A stretch of DNA of 64,000 nucleotides from Citrus sinensis (GCF_022201045.2 NC_068561.1:15401001-15465000), one strand, 5' to 3'; counted from the stretch's first letter, positions 1 to 12,573 are shown. Translations and numbers: made by a program. The notes: generated from the sequence alone by a model not told the origin.

Positions 1-208
1 CTTGTGAGCCAAACCCACTTAAATATATAAAAATGTTAGCAGAGTAAAACAATTAATTAGTAGACTACAGCAAATGGAAATTTAGTTAATTTTTGGGTTT
101 AGGCTTGCAGAACTTTGATGTCATGTGTGTGAAATTTCTCGTTGCAATCAAGATAGAGTTACAGGAACTATAAATTACAAATTGAAAGAGTGGTCTCCAA
201 GTTACAAG
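1..208. other. AT-rich intergenic DNA
   Basis: I see no coding, RNA or repeat feature here. It ends in GTTACAAG at 201-208, the left target duplication of the hAT element that follows. Confidence 0.5.
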
Positions 209-1084
209 TAGGGATGATAATTGGCAGTTTGCCATTATCAAACTCAAATCCGTACAAAATTTAAATTATTAAACAGACCCGCAACCCGCAGCGGGTTTTA
301 ATTTCTTTAAGAAAACATATTCGTTGCGGATTTTGACAATTACCAAACTTGCAATAGTATCCGATGAGTTTTTTGCGGGTTTGTACACTTAAAATTACAA
401 ATATTCAATATATAAATTTACAATAATAATCTCAAATTCCACATAATATACTCAATTTTAAATTTAACCAATGTAAATGGAAAATTAAAATTTCAACATC
501 AATCCAAAACAAACTCTCAAATTTAAGTATAAAATACACAAATCCATTAAAAAAAACTACAAACTAGTATCTAAAAATAACAATTACATTTCATATTATT
601 GCTCAACACAAGCTCCAAGAGAAGATCTTCATTTCATTCACTATTATTAGCACCCATCCAACCCGATGCCCACAATAATGATTAAGATTAACATTTTTCA
701 AAGAAATAATACTTTTCAAATATTAATCTAAAGAAAAAATTATAATAATGAAATAATTCATGCATTAAGTTAAAGAAAAATAGTCCATACAAAAACACTT
801 TGATTATTTGGCACTTTGCATAATTGCATTATTTTCCTTATATATTTTTTAGATTTAAAATTTTTCAAGTAAAATTAAATTTAAAATATTAAAAAAAATT
901 ACTGGTCTAGCGGATATCCATACAGGTATCCACCGAATATTGAACTAATGTTAAACCCACCCGTATCTAAGTGCGTGTTTCAATTTGTAATATCAAACCC
1001 GCCCGCAACCCATAAAATTATCTACACTTGATGGATTTTTACGGACAAGTTTGGACGGGTTTACAGGCACAATTGCTATCCCTA
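209..1084. mobile_element. Non-autonomous hAT-type transposon, copy A
   Basis: The element starts TAGGGATGATAA and ends GCTATCCCTA, so the termini are inverted repeats of the TAGGGATGG kind typical of plant hAT MITEs. It is flanked by a perfect 8-bp duplication, GTTACAAG at 201-208 and again at 1085-1092, which is the hAT hallmark. The inside is AT-rich with repeated CCCGC/GCGGGT motifs near both ends and has no transposase reading frame. It is 876 bp long. A relative of almost the same length lies at 45180-46056 in the opposite orientation. Boundaries are secure; the superfamily call rests on termini and duplication length. Confidence 0.88.
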
Positions 1085-1525
1085 GTTACAAGGGATGGAT
1101 CAAGCTGCCATTCATATTTTTGAACGAAGATAGGTTACATTGATGGTTTGTGACCGGACCAAGTTTGTTGACTTGCAGATTTGTATTGAGGAGATCATGT
1201 GCTTGGCCTTGAGCGCAATTACTTAACAAACTCTATGGACATTTTAGAAGGCTTTACATCGACCAAAAACCAAAAATAACAAGCCCAGCACGGGACAGTG
1301 GGCTTAGCCTATTCACAATAAATACTAATGTTAAGACATATTACATGCAATATTTGAAATTTTAAAATATGAAAAAGTCTAAAAAAATACATAAATCATA
1401 CGATTTATGGTTTTAAGTTTTAACCCTCTTAAACCCTACAATTTTAATGTTTTCCTGTACTTTCCCACACTTTAAAATCTTGAACTAGAAAACTATTATA
1501 TATAACAAAGATCAAGTCATCTGCA
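1085..1525. other. Intergenic DNA without a recognisable gene
   Basis: It begins with the right 8-bp target duplication of the upstream hAT element. Nothing else is recognisable before the tandem array begins. Confidence 0.4.
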
Positions 1526-3518
1526 GCATGCGTGAAAATTAAAATTTGAAATGCTAGATGTAATATCACTAAAAAATAATGATTCATCATGTCTAAAGTG
1601 AAATTTTAAAATAGTTATTTTTTATTAAAATAATAGAACAACACTATTAATATTTTTTTTTTAATTTTTTGCAAAGTACAAAATTTTCTTTATTTTTTTT
1701 TTAAGTGTAATTCGGGACAAACTGGCTATTTTTTATTTTATTTTGGTTTAGATAATGGTCTTTGAATTTTCAATTTTTATAAATAGCTTTTCTATCCCCT
1801 TATATTAATATTATGAAAATAATAATAATTCGAATAAAATTTATACAATTTTTACATTATTGGACTAAAATTTAGGATCAACTTAATGAGAGTCCAAGTG
1901 GTGATTTTTACTCAAATATATAAATAACTTATTTTTACTTTGGAGAAAACAAACATGCAAAAATATATGAATAATTGAAATAGCTAATTATTTTATTTAA
2001 TTGTTAAAATAGAAGCGATCTCTATAATTTCATTAAAATCGTGCAGATTTCAACGTTGTAGATGACATGTCGTTGTCCAACAAAAAAAAGTGTATGTCAT
2101 GCCGTCTACTGTTAGTTGTAAGAATGACTTGTCTTTTTGTTCCAGAATCCAAATATGACTAGTAAGGAGCATGCGCCAACACATACTGTTACGCTTGGTT
2201 GTTTATGAAATTGGAGCGGATGTCATCTCATTTCTTAACACATGACAAACTCGACTTGGCATCCGGGTAAGAAAATGACAAATGCCCAATCATCTTAAGC
2301 ATGCTTGCAACTTAAAACTTAAATATTGGACGTAATGTCCTTGAAAATAAACGACTTGTTATATCTAAAGTGAAATTTTAAAATAGTTATTATTTTATAA
2401 GAAAATTAATGTTGAAGGTGTTTTTTTCTCAAATTTTTGCAAAGTGTTAATTTTTTTAATTTTTTTTAAGTGCAATTGGGGATAAATTGGCTACCTTTGA
2501 TTTTATTTTGGGTTTACACTCTCCATCCACATATATTTAAACTATAAAACATAAATATTTCAAATAAAATATATTACATATAACATGTATAATTTTTACA
2601 TTATTCGACCAAATTTAGAATGAGCTTAATGAGAGGTTGAGAAATGATTTTCCTATATAAGGCCCAAAGTGTGTGTGTGTAAATGAGAAAGAGTAAGGAG
2701 TTTATATACACATTCAACATGGTATATATTCCCTTTAGTTTCAAGTTAAAGTTTTCCCTTTAATTTTTACTTAAATATACAAATAACTTAATTATCAATC
2801 TTGGAGAAAACAAACAAACAAAAAACGATTAAGATCATGCAGAATTTAATGATGTAGATGATATATCGTTGACCAATAAAACAACAGTATGTTATGTCGT
2901 TTGTCTGCTATTTAAAACACGCACATGTTTTTCTCCAGAGCCCAAACAATAGAAGGCAACTATTATACGCCAGCGCATACTGTTTAGGGTTTGTCATTTA
3001 TAAAATTTAAGTGGATGCTATGTCGTTTGTTTGTGAATTAATGATCTGACGTGTTGTCCGAACAAGCAAATGACAAACGACTAGTCATCTTTAGCATGCT
3101 TGCAAATTAAAAATTAAAATATTGGATGTAATGTCGTTAAATAATAGATGACTTATCATGTCTATAGTGAATTTTTAAAATATTCATTTTTTATTTAAAA
3201 AATAGAAAATAATGTTGAAGGTACTTTTTTTTTCAATTATTTTTTTGCAAAGTGTACTTTTTTTTAAAGTGCACTTCAGAACAAATTTGCTACTTTTGAT
3301 TTTATTTTAGTTTAGCAAATTGTCTTTCCATTTTTAATTTTATAAATGGTCTTTCCATCGACATATATTAATATCATGCAAAAAATAAATATTTCAAATA
3401 AAATGTTTACCTATAACACGAACAATTTTTAAATTATTAGACCAGATTTATAATGAGCCTACTGAGAAATCAATAGATGATTTTCTTATAGAAGGCCCAA
3501 ATTTTGTGTGTGTGTGTG

Positions 3519-3520
<2 letters not shown>

Positions 3521-3564
<44 letters not shown>
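3521..3564. repeat. (TG)n(TA)n microsatellite inside array unit 3
   Basis: A TG run passes into a pure TA run of more than 40 bp. The matching place in unit 2 (near 2668-2680) has only a short TG run, so the TA tract expanded after the array formed. Confidence 0.9.
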
Positions 3565-3569
<5 letters not shown>

Positions 3570-3591
3570 AAGAGTACATATATGTATATAT

Positions 3592-4548
3592 TAGGGATGG
3601 AAAAAATCGGGTCTAGGTCCGGGTTCAACCTTTCCAGTTTCGAACCTGTATACCAATTTGTCTTATGGGGTATGGATTAAAACCCAGATTTTTTAATTGC
3701 AGGTTTGGAGCGGGTTCAACCCGGAAAAAGTCCGGGTTCCCAAATTCCAGATTTTAAACTTGGGTTGTTGGGTGAAGGGAGGAAGATGAATTCTCCAAGC
3801 ATGACACTTTTGGCTCTTTAGAATTTGCAGAAATAGTAAAAGGTAGAACAAATGTATGAGATCTTAACTAAATTTACTTACATCAATAATAAAGTTTACA
3901 ATTATATCGATATTATGTGTTTAAATTTTGTATTTGTCTATTCACAACAACAACAAAAACTTTAATAATTACCAAAGTACCGACGAAAAAAGGTTAGCGG
4001 TTTCTTTGAGATGTCGGCTGAGGCACTGGCGAGTCTAGGAGACAGCAGCTACGAGAGCGACAAGCAGTGTCCGAGATCCAACATCCACGAAGAAGATAGG
4101 TACCTTCCGATCCCTTGGTTGATGACGATGAATGATGAACAGTGGCAGAGCTTGGTTGTTACTCTTGATGATTTAAATTGATGTTGAGGATGATATAAAT
4201 TGTTGCTGCTCTTGATGATGAATTGACGATGATGGATGGATGATGAATTCATGTTGAGGATAAGGAAGATTGGGGTGGCGGCTGGTGTAGGGCCTTAGGG
4301 TTTGTTCTGTGTTTTTATTTTTGTTTTTTTGTAACTTTTTGCTTTATATTTATATTTAATAATGAAAATTAATTAATTATAAACTACTGCAGTCTTGGTT
4401 CGGGTTTCGGATATCCAGATTTAGCTGAACCTGAAACCGGACCTAGATACATCGAGGTTTTAAAAAATGCATCCGAATTTTGCATTTTTTTTTATACATT
4501 TGGGTTTATCCAAGTCTAGGCCGGGTCCGAAAAAATTTGCCATCTCTA
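3592..4548. mobile_element. Non-autonomous hAT-type transposon, second family
   Basis: It starts TAGGGATGGAAAAAAT and ends ATTTGCCATCTCTA, and is flanked by an exact 8-bp duplication GTATATAT at 3584-3591 and 4549-4556. Subterminal GGGTCTAGGTCCGGGTT-type motifs occur in inverted form near the right end (AAGTCTAGGCCGGGTCC). The interior differs from the 876-bp family at 209-1084 although the outermost bases agree. The element is 957 bp, carries no transposase frame, and sits inside unit 3 of the tandem array. Confidence 0.86.
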
Positions 4549-4816
4549 GTATATATTCATTCAACATAATATATATTCATACTTAAGCATGATTTTCAAG
4601 TTAAAGTTTTTCCCTTAGTTTTTACTCAAATAGACAAGTAACCTAGTTTCAGTATTGGAGAAAACAAACACGCAAAATATATGAATTATTGAAATATTTA
4701 ATTATTTTATTTAATTGTTAAAATAGAAACGATCACTTTAATTTAGAATGAGCCTAATGAGAGTCTAAGAGATGATTTTACTATATAATGCCCAAGGAGC
4801 ATATATGAGTGTGTGC

Positions 4817-4818
<2 letters not shown>

Positions 4819-4890
<72 letters not shown>
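4819..4890. repeat. Compound (CT)n(TA)n(CA)n microsatellite
   Basis: A CT run of about 34 bp passes into a TA run of about 27 bp and then a short CA run. Reading frames through it on both strands are low-complexity and not genes. Confidence 0.93.
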
Positions 4891-5022
4891 GCGTGCACGT
4901 GTGTTTTGTGTAGGAGCGTGTGTGTAATGCCCAATACAAATTGGAACTTAAACCCAAAAAAAAAACCCACTGTTTGGATTTGTTCTCATTCGTGTTACAA
5001 TTCAAGTTAACTTTTGGACTTT

Positions 5023-5968
5023 AGTGTATATTTACTTACTGGAGTAAGAGTGGAGAGTATAGAGTGCTCTCGCTGCAGTGTTTCCATGTTTACTTAAGGG
5101 TGAAAATGAGAATCCTACTTTGTGAGTCCCACCCACTTTTAGAGTGAGGAGTGGGATTCCTACTTCCATTGGGGAGGTGACAGTGAGAATTCACTTCCGC
5201 CTATTCTTTTTTTACCCTTCCCTTTAAACATGACTTAATTATATTTATTAAAATAAAATAATGTTATATTTATTTAAAACAATAATATCATATTTATTTA
5301 AACAATATTATTATATTATTTAATAATATTACATTTATTTATTTATGTTATTTATCTATATTTTTATTTATTTATTTAAAATCATAATTTAAACTTATTC
5401 TAAGTTAGAATTACTTAAAAATAATATTAGTATAATTACAAAGAATTAATAATATTACTGTATCATATATTTGAAAACATAATATTATTATATTTATTTA
5501 ATATTAATAATTAATAATAATAAATAGTTAATTCTAAGAAAGTATTAATTTTATGCTATATTGTTTATAATAATATCTCATTCATGTTGCTCTTATCAGT
5601 AATTTTTAATTTACATAATTAAAATTAAAATTAATAAAAAAATTATGATTTACATAATTAAGAATATTAATAATAATTATTAACTTTTATGACTAAAATT
5701 AGTAATAAAATAAATGGTTTATTTTAAATATATATTTTTTGTTCACTTTTTAATTAAGAACTACAATTCTTTATATAAGAGTAAACATGTAATTTGAAAC
5801 AATTTATTTCTAATTCAAGATAAAGTAAATACATAATAAGATTCTGACTCCTATTCCACACTCACATTCTAATGTAAGTAGATAGCATATTCCTTCTTCC
5901 ACTTAACATTCTCAATCCTATTATTCACACTGCTTATGATTCCCAATCCAATTTGAAAAATAAACACT
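5023..5968. mobile_element. Possible MITE with GTGTTTATTT-like ends
   Basis: The left edge AGTGTATATTTACTTACTGG and the reverse complement of the right edge (AGTGTTTATTTTTCAAATTGG) are similar. Both are followed by GAGTGGGATTCC / GGATTGGGAATC-like text, a style seen in plant MITEs. The middle is extremely AT-rich. No clean target duplication was found, so the element type and limits are tentative. Confidence 0.38.
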
Positions 5969-6607
5969 ATCTTATTTCCATTTTCAATTGACTCAATTAG
6001 ATTTAAATATGCCAACCTTGTTTTATTTATATCAATGAGTAGAACTTCCTAAGTTAAATGTGTGATATTGTGATTCAAATTTCAACTTAAAAAACGTATT
6101 AGATCTACTTTCAAATATTTAAAAAGAAAATATCAATATTCACAAATACAAATAAAAGACTCAAACTCCTTTTTATATGCTTGAAAACACGGTGATTTAC
6201 CTTTCAGTTATTAAATAATTGCTAATAGTTACTACCAATTAATGGGGCATTTTCGGCCACATCCAAGTTAATATCCAGAATTATAATCATACAATATTTA
6301 AGTATTGATTTGCAATAGAGAGCAAATTAATACTCATAGGTGGATGTGATTAAAACCCTTCGAAGATATATATTTTTTCACAATGAAACTTCTATGAAAT
6401 TTGAGACTTATAAATCTATTTAAATTTGGACAAAAATGAAATGGATGCCGCGAATATTAGTCTATATTAACATATAAAATTAAGCATACATCAAAGAGAT
6501 TATCATGCGCTACAACTTGATTCACACGTGCTTGAATGCTAAATAAGTTAAAAATATGAACTATTTTTAGCAGCCATGCTTATTGGTTATGCATAAGAGT
6601 ACATGAA

Positions 6608-6639
<32 letters not shown>
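5969..6639. other. Intergenic DNA downstream of the NPF gene
   Basis: No coding feature is seen. It ends in a (TA)n run at about 6611-6640 that touches the stop codon of the minus-strand transporter gene, so the transporter's 3' untranslated region lies here. Confidence 0.45.
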
Positions 6640-6644
<5 letters not shown>

Positions 6645-9600
6645 CATGTGACCGTGACCGATCACCTTGGTAGCAATCAGCCACAGCCACACTCCTTTGC
6701 ACATTCTTGTAAGAATACCGTCGAGCCACAACCACATAGACGAACAAATTGGCCGCAACCAGGGCTGCTAGTAGCCAATAGAATTTGTCTAAGCGGCTGC
6801 TGTTCATATCTTTCCCAAACCAACTGCGCCCACTCTTGTCGGTAACATGATCAACAACTGTTATCAGAAAGCTGCTAAGGAAATTCGCTGCTCCAATGAC
6901 ACTGAGGTAGAAAGCTATGCCTAGGCTTCTCATGGAATCAGGCACTTGGTCGTAAAAATACTCTTGCAAGCCCACAAGAGCAAACCCATCGGCAACTCCG
7001 CTGATGATGGATTGCGGAGCCAACCAAAAGACACTCATTGACAGTGAACCCTTTGTCGGGTTTTCCTCGACGACTCCGAGTCTCTTTTCCTCGACCAAGG
7101 CCGCGACGACCATCGTAGCAATTGAGAAAAGCATTCCAATGCCGATTCTCTGGAGGATTTGGATTCCTCTTTCATTTCCGGTTGCTCTTCTTAATACTGG
7201 TACTAGGATTTTTTCGTAAAACGTGACGGAAATGATCATTCCGACGGCAGTCAGCCCGAAAACGGAGGCCGGGGGGATTAGGAATCCGTTGCCAATTTCT
7301 CTATTCATAGTGGTGGCCTGTTTGATGAAAAATGTTGTGGATTGTGCTACACTAATTCCAAATGGTAAGCTAGCTAGCCAAACGGGAATCACGTTGAGCA
7401 CGAGCTTCATTTCCTCGACTTTGGTCACGTTTGCAATTCGCCAGGGACTTTGTTGATCGACAGGAGTTTCGTAGTCTTCAAGAATGGCAGCTTTATCAAG
7501 AAATCTGCAAGTTTAATTTGGTACTTGATCTGATTAGGATGAGAAAATTCACAAACTGCAATTCAAGCTGAGTAGAGAATTATTGATCCATCAAAACATG
7601 CTTACTCGAGGTTCTTGGTGTGACACAAGAGCCTCCCCTTGGCTACTACCTTTGGATACTCAAACAATTGATCAGGATCTGAAGGATGAGGCAGGTTTCT
7701 TTTGGCAATAGCGGCGACTAGCACTTGAAGCATTGGCGTTAAGGGGCTTCCTTTAGGCACCCTGTAACGATAAAATGGCCTTCCAATGATGAATATGAGT
7801 AGCGAGACAGCCATAACTATTGTGATGATAACATCTGCTGCACCCCAGCTTACATGTTCTTGCACGTAAACGACTACAGTCACACCAAGTAAAAGTCCAG
7901 AGCAAAGGCCAGAATTCCACCAGTTAAAGAAGGACATTTTCTTCTTCCTTTCTTCGGCATGATCATCGTCAAATTGGTCTGCTCCGAAGCTCTCTAAAGA
8001 GGGTTTGTGGCCCCCAGTTCCGATGGAGATTAAGTATATGGCAAGAAAGAAGACCACTTCATGAACTTTCCTGGGCTCGAGGCACATATCGGCATGGCAA
8101 GCCCTTAAGCTTGGCACGAACCAGGACATTGTTAAGAGACCTAACCCCTGTTTTTAAACATCAGAGAAATATGGTTAAGAGTAACATAACCAATGGTTTA
8201 ATAAAACATAACCAATGGTTTAATAAAAAATTGTCTCAACGAAGTTTACGAAATTAATTAAGGTGAAGTCTGGTTTGTTTCACTGGAGCCTATTGTGTCA
8301 TGGTCATAATTTTTTTTTCTTTTTTGAGTTATGGGTGAAAATGTAAATATGTAACAGGGGTTTGAGTAGATTTTTAAAGAGGTGCCAATAGTTCAACTCT
8401 CAATTAAAACCAATGAGCAGGGAATCACCAAGAGGTAGACGATGGATGAGACAAGAACAGTCCAGAATCTGCCCAAGTAAGCATCGGCTATGAATCCCCC
8501 AAGTAATGGCATAAGTGTAGTCACACCGGACCAGCAATTGACACTCTTTGCTGCTGTCTTCAAGTCTTGATGAATCACTTTAGTAAGGTAAAGGATAAGG
8601 CTTGTTGCTATTCCAAAGTAACTCAGCCTCTCACCGAACTCGATTGCTGCTCAAATCCAAAACTCAATACAGTTAAAAAAATGACAATTGTAAATATATA
8701 CTACAACATTAATTTTAAAAGAAATTACATTAAAAAAAATACTAAAGCACTACAAATTTTTGTCTCCCAAGTTTTGTGGCTTCAAAAGAACAAAATAATT
8801 TTCTACTTTTTGCTGACATTTTGGACCTTTGGGGGCTGTTGGGCACGTATCTGTATAGCCATTGGAGGATCATTATTTACGTTAGACAGTTGTAGGCCCT
8901 TAAACGTCAACAGAGAAATACTTGTGAAGGGGAAGTAACTGACGGTGGAGAAAATCTTCCCTTTAACTTTTCTTTTTATGACTACGGACGACAAAGTCGA
9001 TGAAGGAATATAATCATTAATTTGAACAAATAGAGACTAAGGTTACAAATTGGACTAGGCTAAAGATTTAGCTCCCCATTTCGAGTATATATGCCTTGAT
9101 TCGAATTCTCAAGAAAAGAAATATTTTATGTACCATTTATTTATCGAAATGCAACTATATAGTAAACCCAACTCATAAAAGATTGATCCACTACATAGAG
9201 TTAATTCAATCCACATGCAGCCTGTTGACTCTTAATGGGATTTTTTACTTTCTGTAGAATGGGACATAAAGGTAGATAGGGTAGGGCTATTTAAATGGAG
9301 CAGAAATCACAAACTAAGTGATGAAATGACACCTCCGGCCCCCATTTTTCCCACTCAGTTGATATTATTTACTAACGTATGGCTAATAATGTTTTACACT
9401 TGATACCATTCTCATTCTCATGACCCACAAATGTTTAGTGATCGTACGGTAATAAGAATATTGATACACAGACACGATACTTTATTCCCTAAAGAACACC
9501 CAAAAAAAAAGAACTTAATCAATCAATGTTTATTTTATAATCTCATGACAATTCAATGATATACCCCTATAACAAATCTTAATTAGTGGCTAACAGAAAA

Positions 9601-10611
9601 TTAATAGATTCTCTTCTCAGATTACTTTATTTAGGATTAATTTTTGTTTATGACACATGCAAGGATTAGAATATGAAACTGTGAAAGTAAAATCTGGGAA
9701 TAGGGTTTCCAAGCCCTCCTTACACCTCTGGTGTTTACAGGCTTTTGTTAATAGTTTGAGATTGGAGCAAGAAAGATAAAAAGAAAATGAACCACGCACC
9801 AATATCCAAAGATATAGTTATTATCTGGTGCAGACATTCACACTTTATAAGTTGTAAACTGGCACCTTTACAGTATAATGAAGGGTTTTTTTACATGCTT
9901 TTAATTTATAATGTTGTAAAGACTTTTATACTGCTATATAGTGGTGTGAGTTTAAACTTTATAAAAATACAGACATCTTGAAGGACTCCCAAGATAATAG
10001 GAATGGCACATTTATGATTTTTTTTTTGAGGCATGATGTTACTTGAGAATATGAGGATCACTAGTTTAAAAATTCAAATAATTAAATTGTGTGTGTGTGT
10101 GTGTTTGTGTCTATATATATATATATATATATAATCTTGTCTTGAAGAGAATTAAGAAAAGGAAGGAAAAAAGAAGGTAAAAAAAGAAAAAGAAAAAGAA
10201 AAAGGATTAATTCTATACGTGAGAGATAGCTATCCATGCGCAGAGGAGCTAGCATTCAGAAAAACTAAGAGAAGCAGCAGAATTGATGGCATCGAAAACC
10301 TTGTGAAAGCCTAAAGCACTTTTTATATTATTAACTGAAAATCTAACAGGACAATTTCTAATTCACTTTCTTGGCAATCAAACCAACTAAATGAAGCATA
10401 AAGAATAAATAAAGTAGATATTGTTGATGATAGTAATAGCTAGTGCTTATTCCATACCGATAATAAAGAGGGAAGCTTTCCAAACTCCAGTTGAAGAACG
10501 AAAAGGAACCCTCCCTTTATGATCCACAGAGGAATCAAAAACCCATTTCTCTTGATCATCAACAAGATCTCCATTTTTTCCTGCTGCTGCTGCCACCTTT
10601 TTTGGCTCCAT
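6640..10611 (-). CDS. NRT1/PTR FAMILY (NPF) transporter, NPF5-like
   Basis: This is a proton-coupled nitrate/peptide-type transporter of the major facilitator fold, expected to have 12 membrane helices and to act in plasma membrane or tonoplast. Exons on the minus strand are 10611-10458, 8646-8429, 8147-7606 and 7504-6640, all with GT-AG introns and consistent phases, giving 592 residues, normal for the family. The family proton-coupling motif ExxER appears as E54-F-G-E57-R58, directly after the first intron. Family-typical text follows: 'NCWSGVTTLMPLLGGFIADAYLG' just after it in pieces, 'SIGTGGHKPSLESFGADQFD' in exon 3, and 'TTFFIKQATTMNR' and 'SGVADGFALVGLQE' in exon 4. The four-exon layout with a 218-nt second exon is usual for NPF genes. 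Similarity in my memory is to the NPF5 subfamily; the substrate cannot be told from sequence. The first intron is about 1.8 kb. The stop codon merges into a TA microsatellite. The reading frame looks intact. Confidence 0.93.
10090..10131. repeat. (GT)n(TA)n microsatellite in NPF intron 1
   Basis: A GT run followed by a TA run of 20 bp or so lies inside the first intron of the transporter gene. Confidence 0.85.
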
Positions 10612-10744
10612 CTTCAATTTGCTAGCTAACTCAGAAACAAATACTTACTATAAATTATTAACTTCTTAAGCAAAGAGAAAATAATAAGAAGAAGAAGGAA
10701 TTGTTGGTTGTTGTGGTGATGGCACTCCTTCGCTTTGTACCTGC

Positions 10745-10751
10745 TTATATA
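10745..10751 (-). promoter_or_regulatory. TATA box of the NPF transporter gene
   Basis: TATATAA on the minus strand lies 134 bp upstream of the ATG at 10611. It leaves room for a transcription start near 10715 and a leader of about 100 nt with no upstream ATG that I noticed. Inferred from position and motif only. Confidence 0.65.
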
Positions 10752-11021
10752 GGCAGAGAAGTAAGTGGAGTTGCTTTTGACTCACTGTCGTACTCAGTTT
10801 GGATTGTTCTATTTTCTAAATTTTAAAGAACTAGTGAAACATCTTCTATTAAAAAAAGAAGTAATGAAACAAAAAAATAGATTACTAGGTAAATGGTATA
10901 TATGATGTCAATGAAAATTTTTTCCTGGAATAATAATTGTTATGAGAGAATATTTTCAACAAGTCCACTAGTTTACGAAAGTGTAACAGGCTAACAGCTG
11001 TGTTGTTATCATCAATTAGAT
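10752..11021. other. Upstream flank of the NPF gene
   Basis: AT-rich promoter-side DNA with no clear gene. It ends in ATCATCAATTAGAT (11008-11021), the left copy of the target duplication of a SINE. Confidence 0.4.
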
Positions 11022-11135
11022 TTGAAGCAAATGTCTAGCATCAATAGAGAGGAGCAGCAATCCTACGATTCAGGTTATGGGTTTGAACTTCAATGAGTGA
11101 GTGTGCTATTAATAAAAAAAAAATTAAAAAAAAAA
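11022..11135 (+). mobile_element. Short SINE-like retroposon
   Basis: A 114-bp insert is flanked by a 14-bp direct repeat, ATCATCAATTAGAT at 11008-11021 and ATCATCAATTGGAT at 11136-11149 (one mismatch). It ends in an interrupted poly-A tail. Within it GGGTTTGAACTTC resembles the pol III box B (GGTTCGAATC) of tRNA-derived SINEs; a box A is not clear. The insert has no reading frame. Confidence 0.65.
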
Positions 11136-11149
11136 ATCATCAATTGGAT

Positions 11150-12502
11150 TGAGATGTTTGATTAAAGATACTATTAAATGGATTGAGATATTTGATCTGT
11201 AATCAGTTTTTATTCCATGTCTAAATTTATGTTTTCTCAGACCTCTAAATTCTTAATTTTCCTTTATATTCTTATAGTTATTATGTTTTCCCACCAGTGT
11301 AATTAGGTGGAACCAGGATTAATTTTGATTTGGGGGTTGACGAAATGCATAAAAAAGTATTGCAACAACAATAAAAGAATGCTATTCAAACCTTAAATTA
11401 ATGAAAATAAAATATAATTTTCTATTATACTATTTAACTCAATTATAGATGAAAAGTGAACTTTACATCTTTTTATTCTATATGTTCTTGAACCTTAAGG
11501 TACAGCTGGTGGCTGTCGCCCTTGTGGGAGAGAATAAAAGAATTAGGAAGAAAGTAGAATGGTTCTTTTAGTTGTGTTATGTGAAATAAACTTAAAAAAA
11601 TAAATCGAATATGAAGACGCCAATTTCTAGTCTTGGGAACTTGAGGTACAGTTATGCCACTTTGATGGGAGAGGCAAAAATTAAATAATTTAGAGTTTAT
11701 ATAAATAAAAGAAAAATAATAAGTAGAAGGGATATTTATGTGTTTTCAAAGTTTAGGAGTTTCCAGCTATTAACATTTTTCTCAAATTTTACTTTTTACT
11801 TAATATTTTCAAATTTTCCATAGTATTAAAAGAAATTTTCTAAAATTTTGGAGGTTGTCTAGGCATGAAACTAGTTACACCACTTATCATATTGTAACAC
11901 AATACAAAGTGTAAGATAATTAAGGTCTTGTATGCATGATAAATTACAAGACAAAAATGTGTATGCATTAAAGTGTGTAAGATAGAGACTTATATATAAA
12001 TGATCGAAAGTAAGACGTAGACTTGTATGCATGACAGAGTGTTAGACAAAGACTTACATACACTCTATTAGACGAGTTAAGAGATTGAAATTAAAATTTT
12101 AATAATTATGATATAAAGTTACTTTTAATTATCTTTTTACACGATTGTGGTCCAAATAAATGAAGTTGGTCAAGGAGGTTAAGACTCATGACTTATGAAA
12201 AGAGCTGGAAGAGTCTTCCTTTGCCAAATACTACACTACATAAATATTTTTTAACTTGAGCGCTTTTTAATTTTTAAAAATGTCGTGTTACCGACATATT
12301 TATATATAGTGTAAAAATAAGCAGTTGAAATTAATTTCAATCAATTTTATATTTTTATCTAACATTACTAGTCACAAATTTAGATTCTCTTATATATTCA
12401 GGAAAAACTCATGGGATGATTGCTGTCCATTTTTAAGATGAAAAACGGCATCCGTCCTAAAATTGGATCGACTTTTATTTTTAATGGGGACCAAAACCAA
12501 CG

Positions 12503-12505
<3 letters not shown>
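11150..12505. other. Intergenic AT-rich DNA
   Basis: Nothing recognisable as a gene. Near 11900-12070 the text 'ACTTGTATGCATGA'-like recurs several times (TTGTATGCATGATAAA, CTTGTATGCATGACAG), a small degenerate repeat of about 50-60 bp. Confidence 0.4.
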
Positions 12506-12556
<51 letters not shown>

Positions 12557-12573
12557 AAAAAAAAAAAAAAAAG
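12506..12573. repeat. (AT)n microsatellite followed by poly-A
   Basis: A pure TA run of about 46 bp is followed by TTTT and about 18 A residues. The minus-strand reading frame across it is low-complexity and not a gene. A run of about 12 G lies nearby at 12777-12789. Confidence 0.92.

Larger units (their letters stand above)
1526..4890. repeat. Degenerate tandem array of a ~780-bp unit
   Basis: The same landmarks recur in order. TCATCT..AGCATGC starts near 1519, 2292 and 3087 (GCATGC at 1526, 2299 and 3094, spacings 773 and 795). It is followed by AAAGTGAAATTTTAAAATA-like text, then 'GCAAAGT...GTGCAATTNGGGA', then 'TTTAGAATGAGCTTAATGAGAG', then 'TTGGAGAAAACAAACA', then a GATGTAGATGA..TCGTTG block. 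Unit 3 is interrupted by the hAT element at 3592-4548 and resumes at 4557 at the matching place. After about 4742 a truncated fourth copy restarts at the TTTAGAATGAGCC landmark. The array has no coding potential. Copies are clearly diverged, so the duplication is old. Confidence 0.75.

Noticed and set aside
4781-5010. Reading frames on both strands through the CT/TA/CA repeat
   Set aside because: Low-complexity translation (Leu-Ser and Tyr-Ile runs) produced by a microsatellite; no gene signals.
6241-6262. Short match between 6241 and 22649 (CATTTTCNGCCACAT)
   Set aside because: Too short to define an element; kept only as a note.
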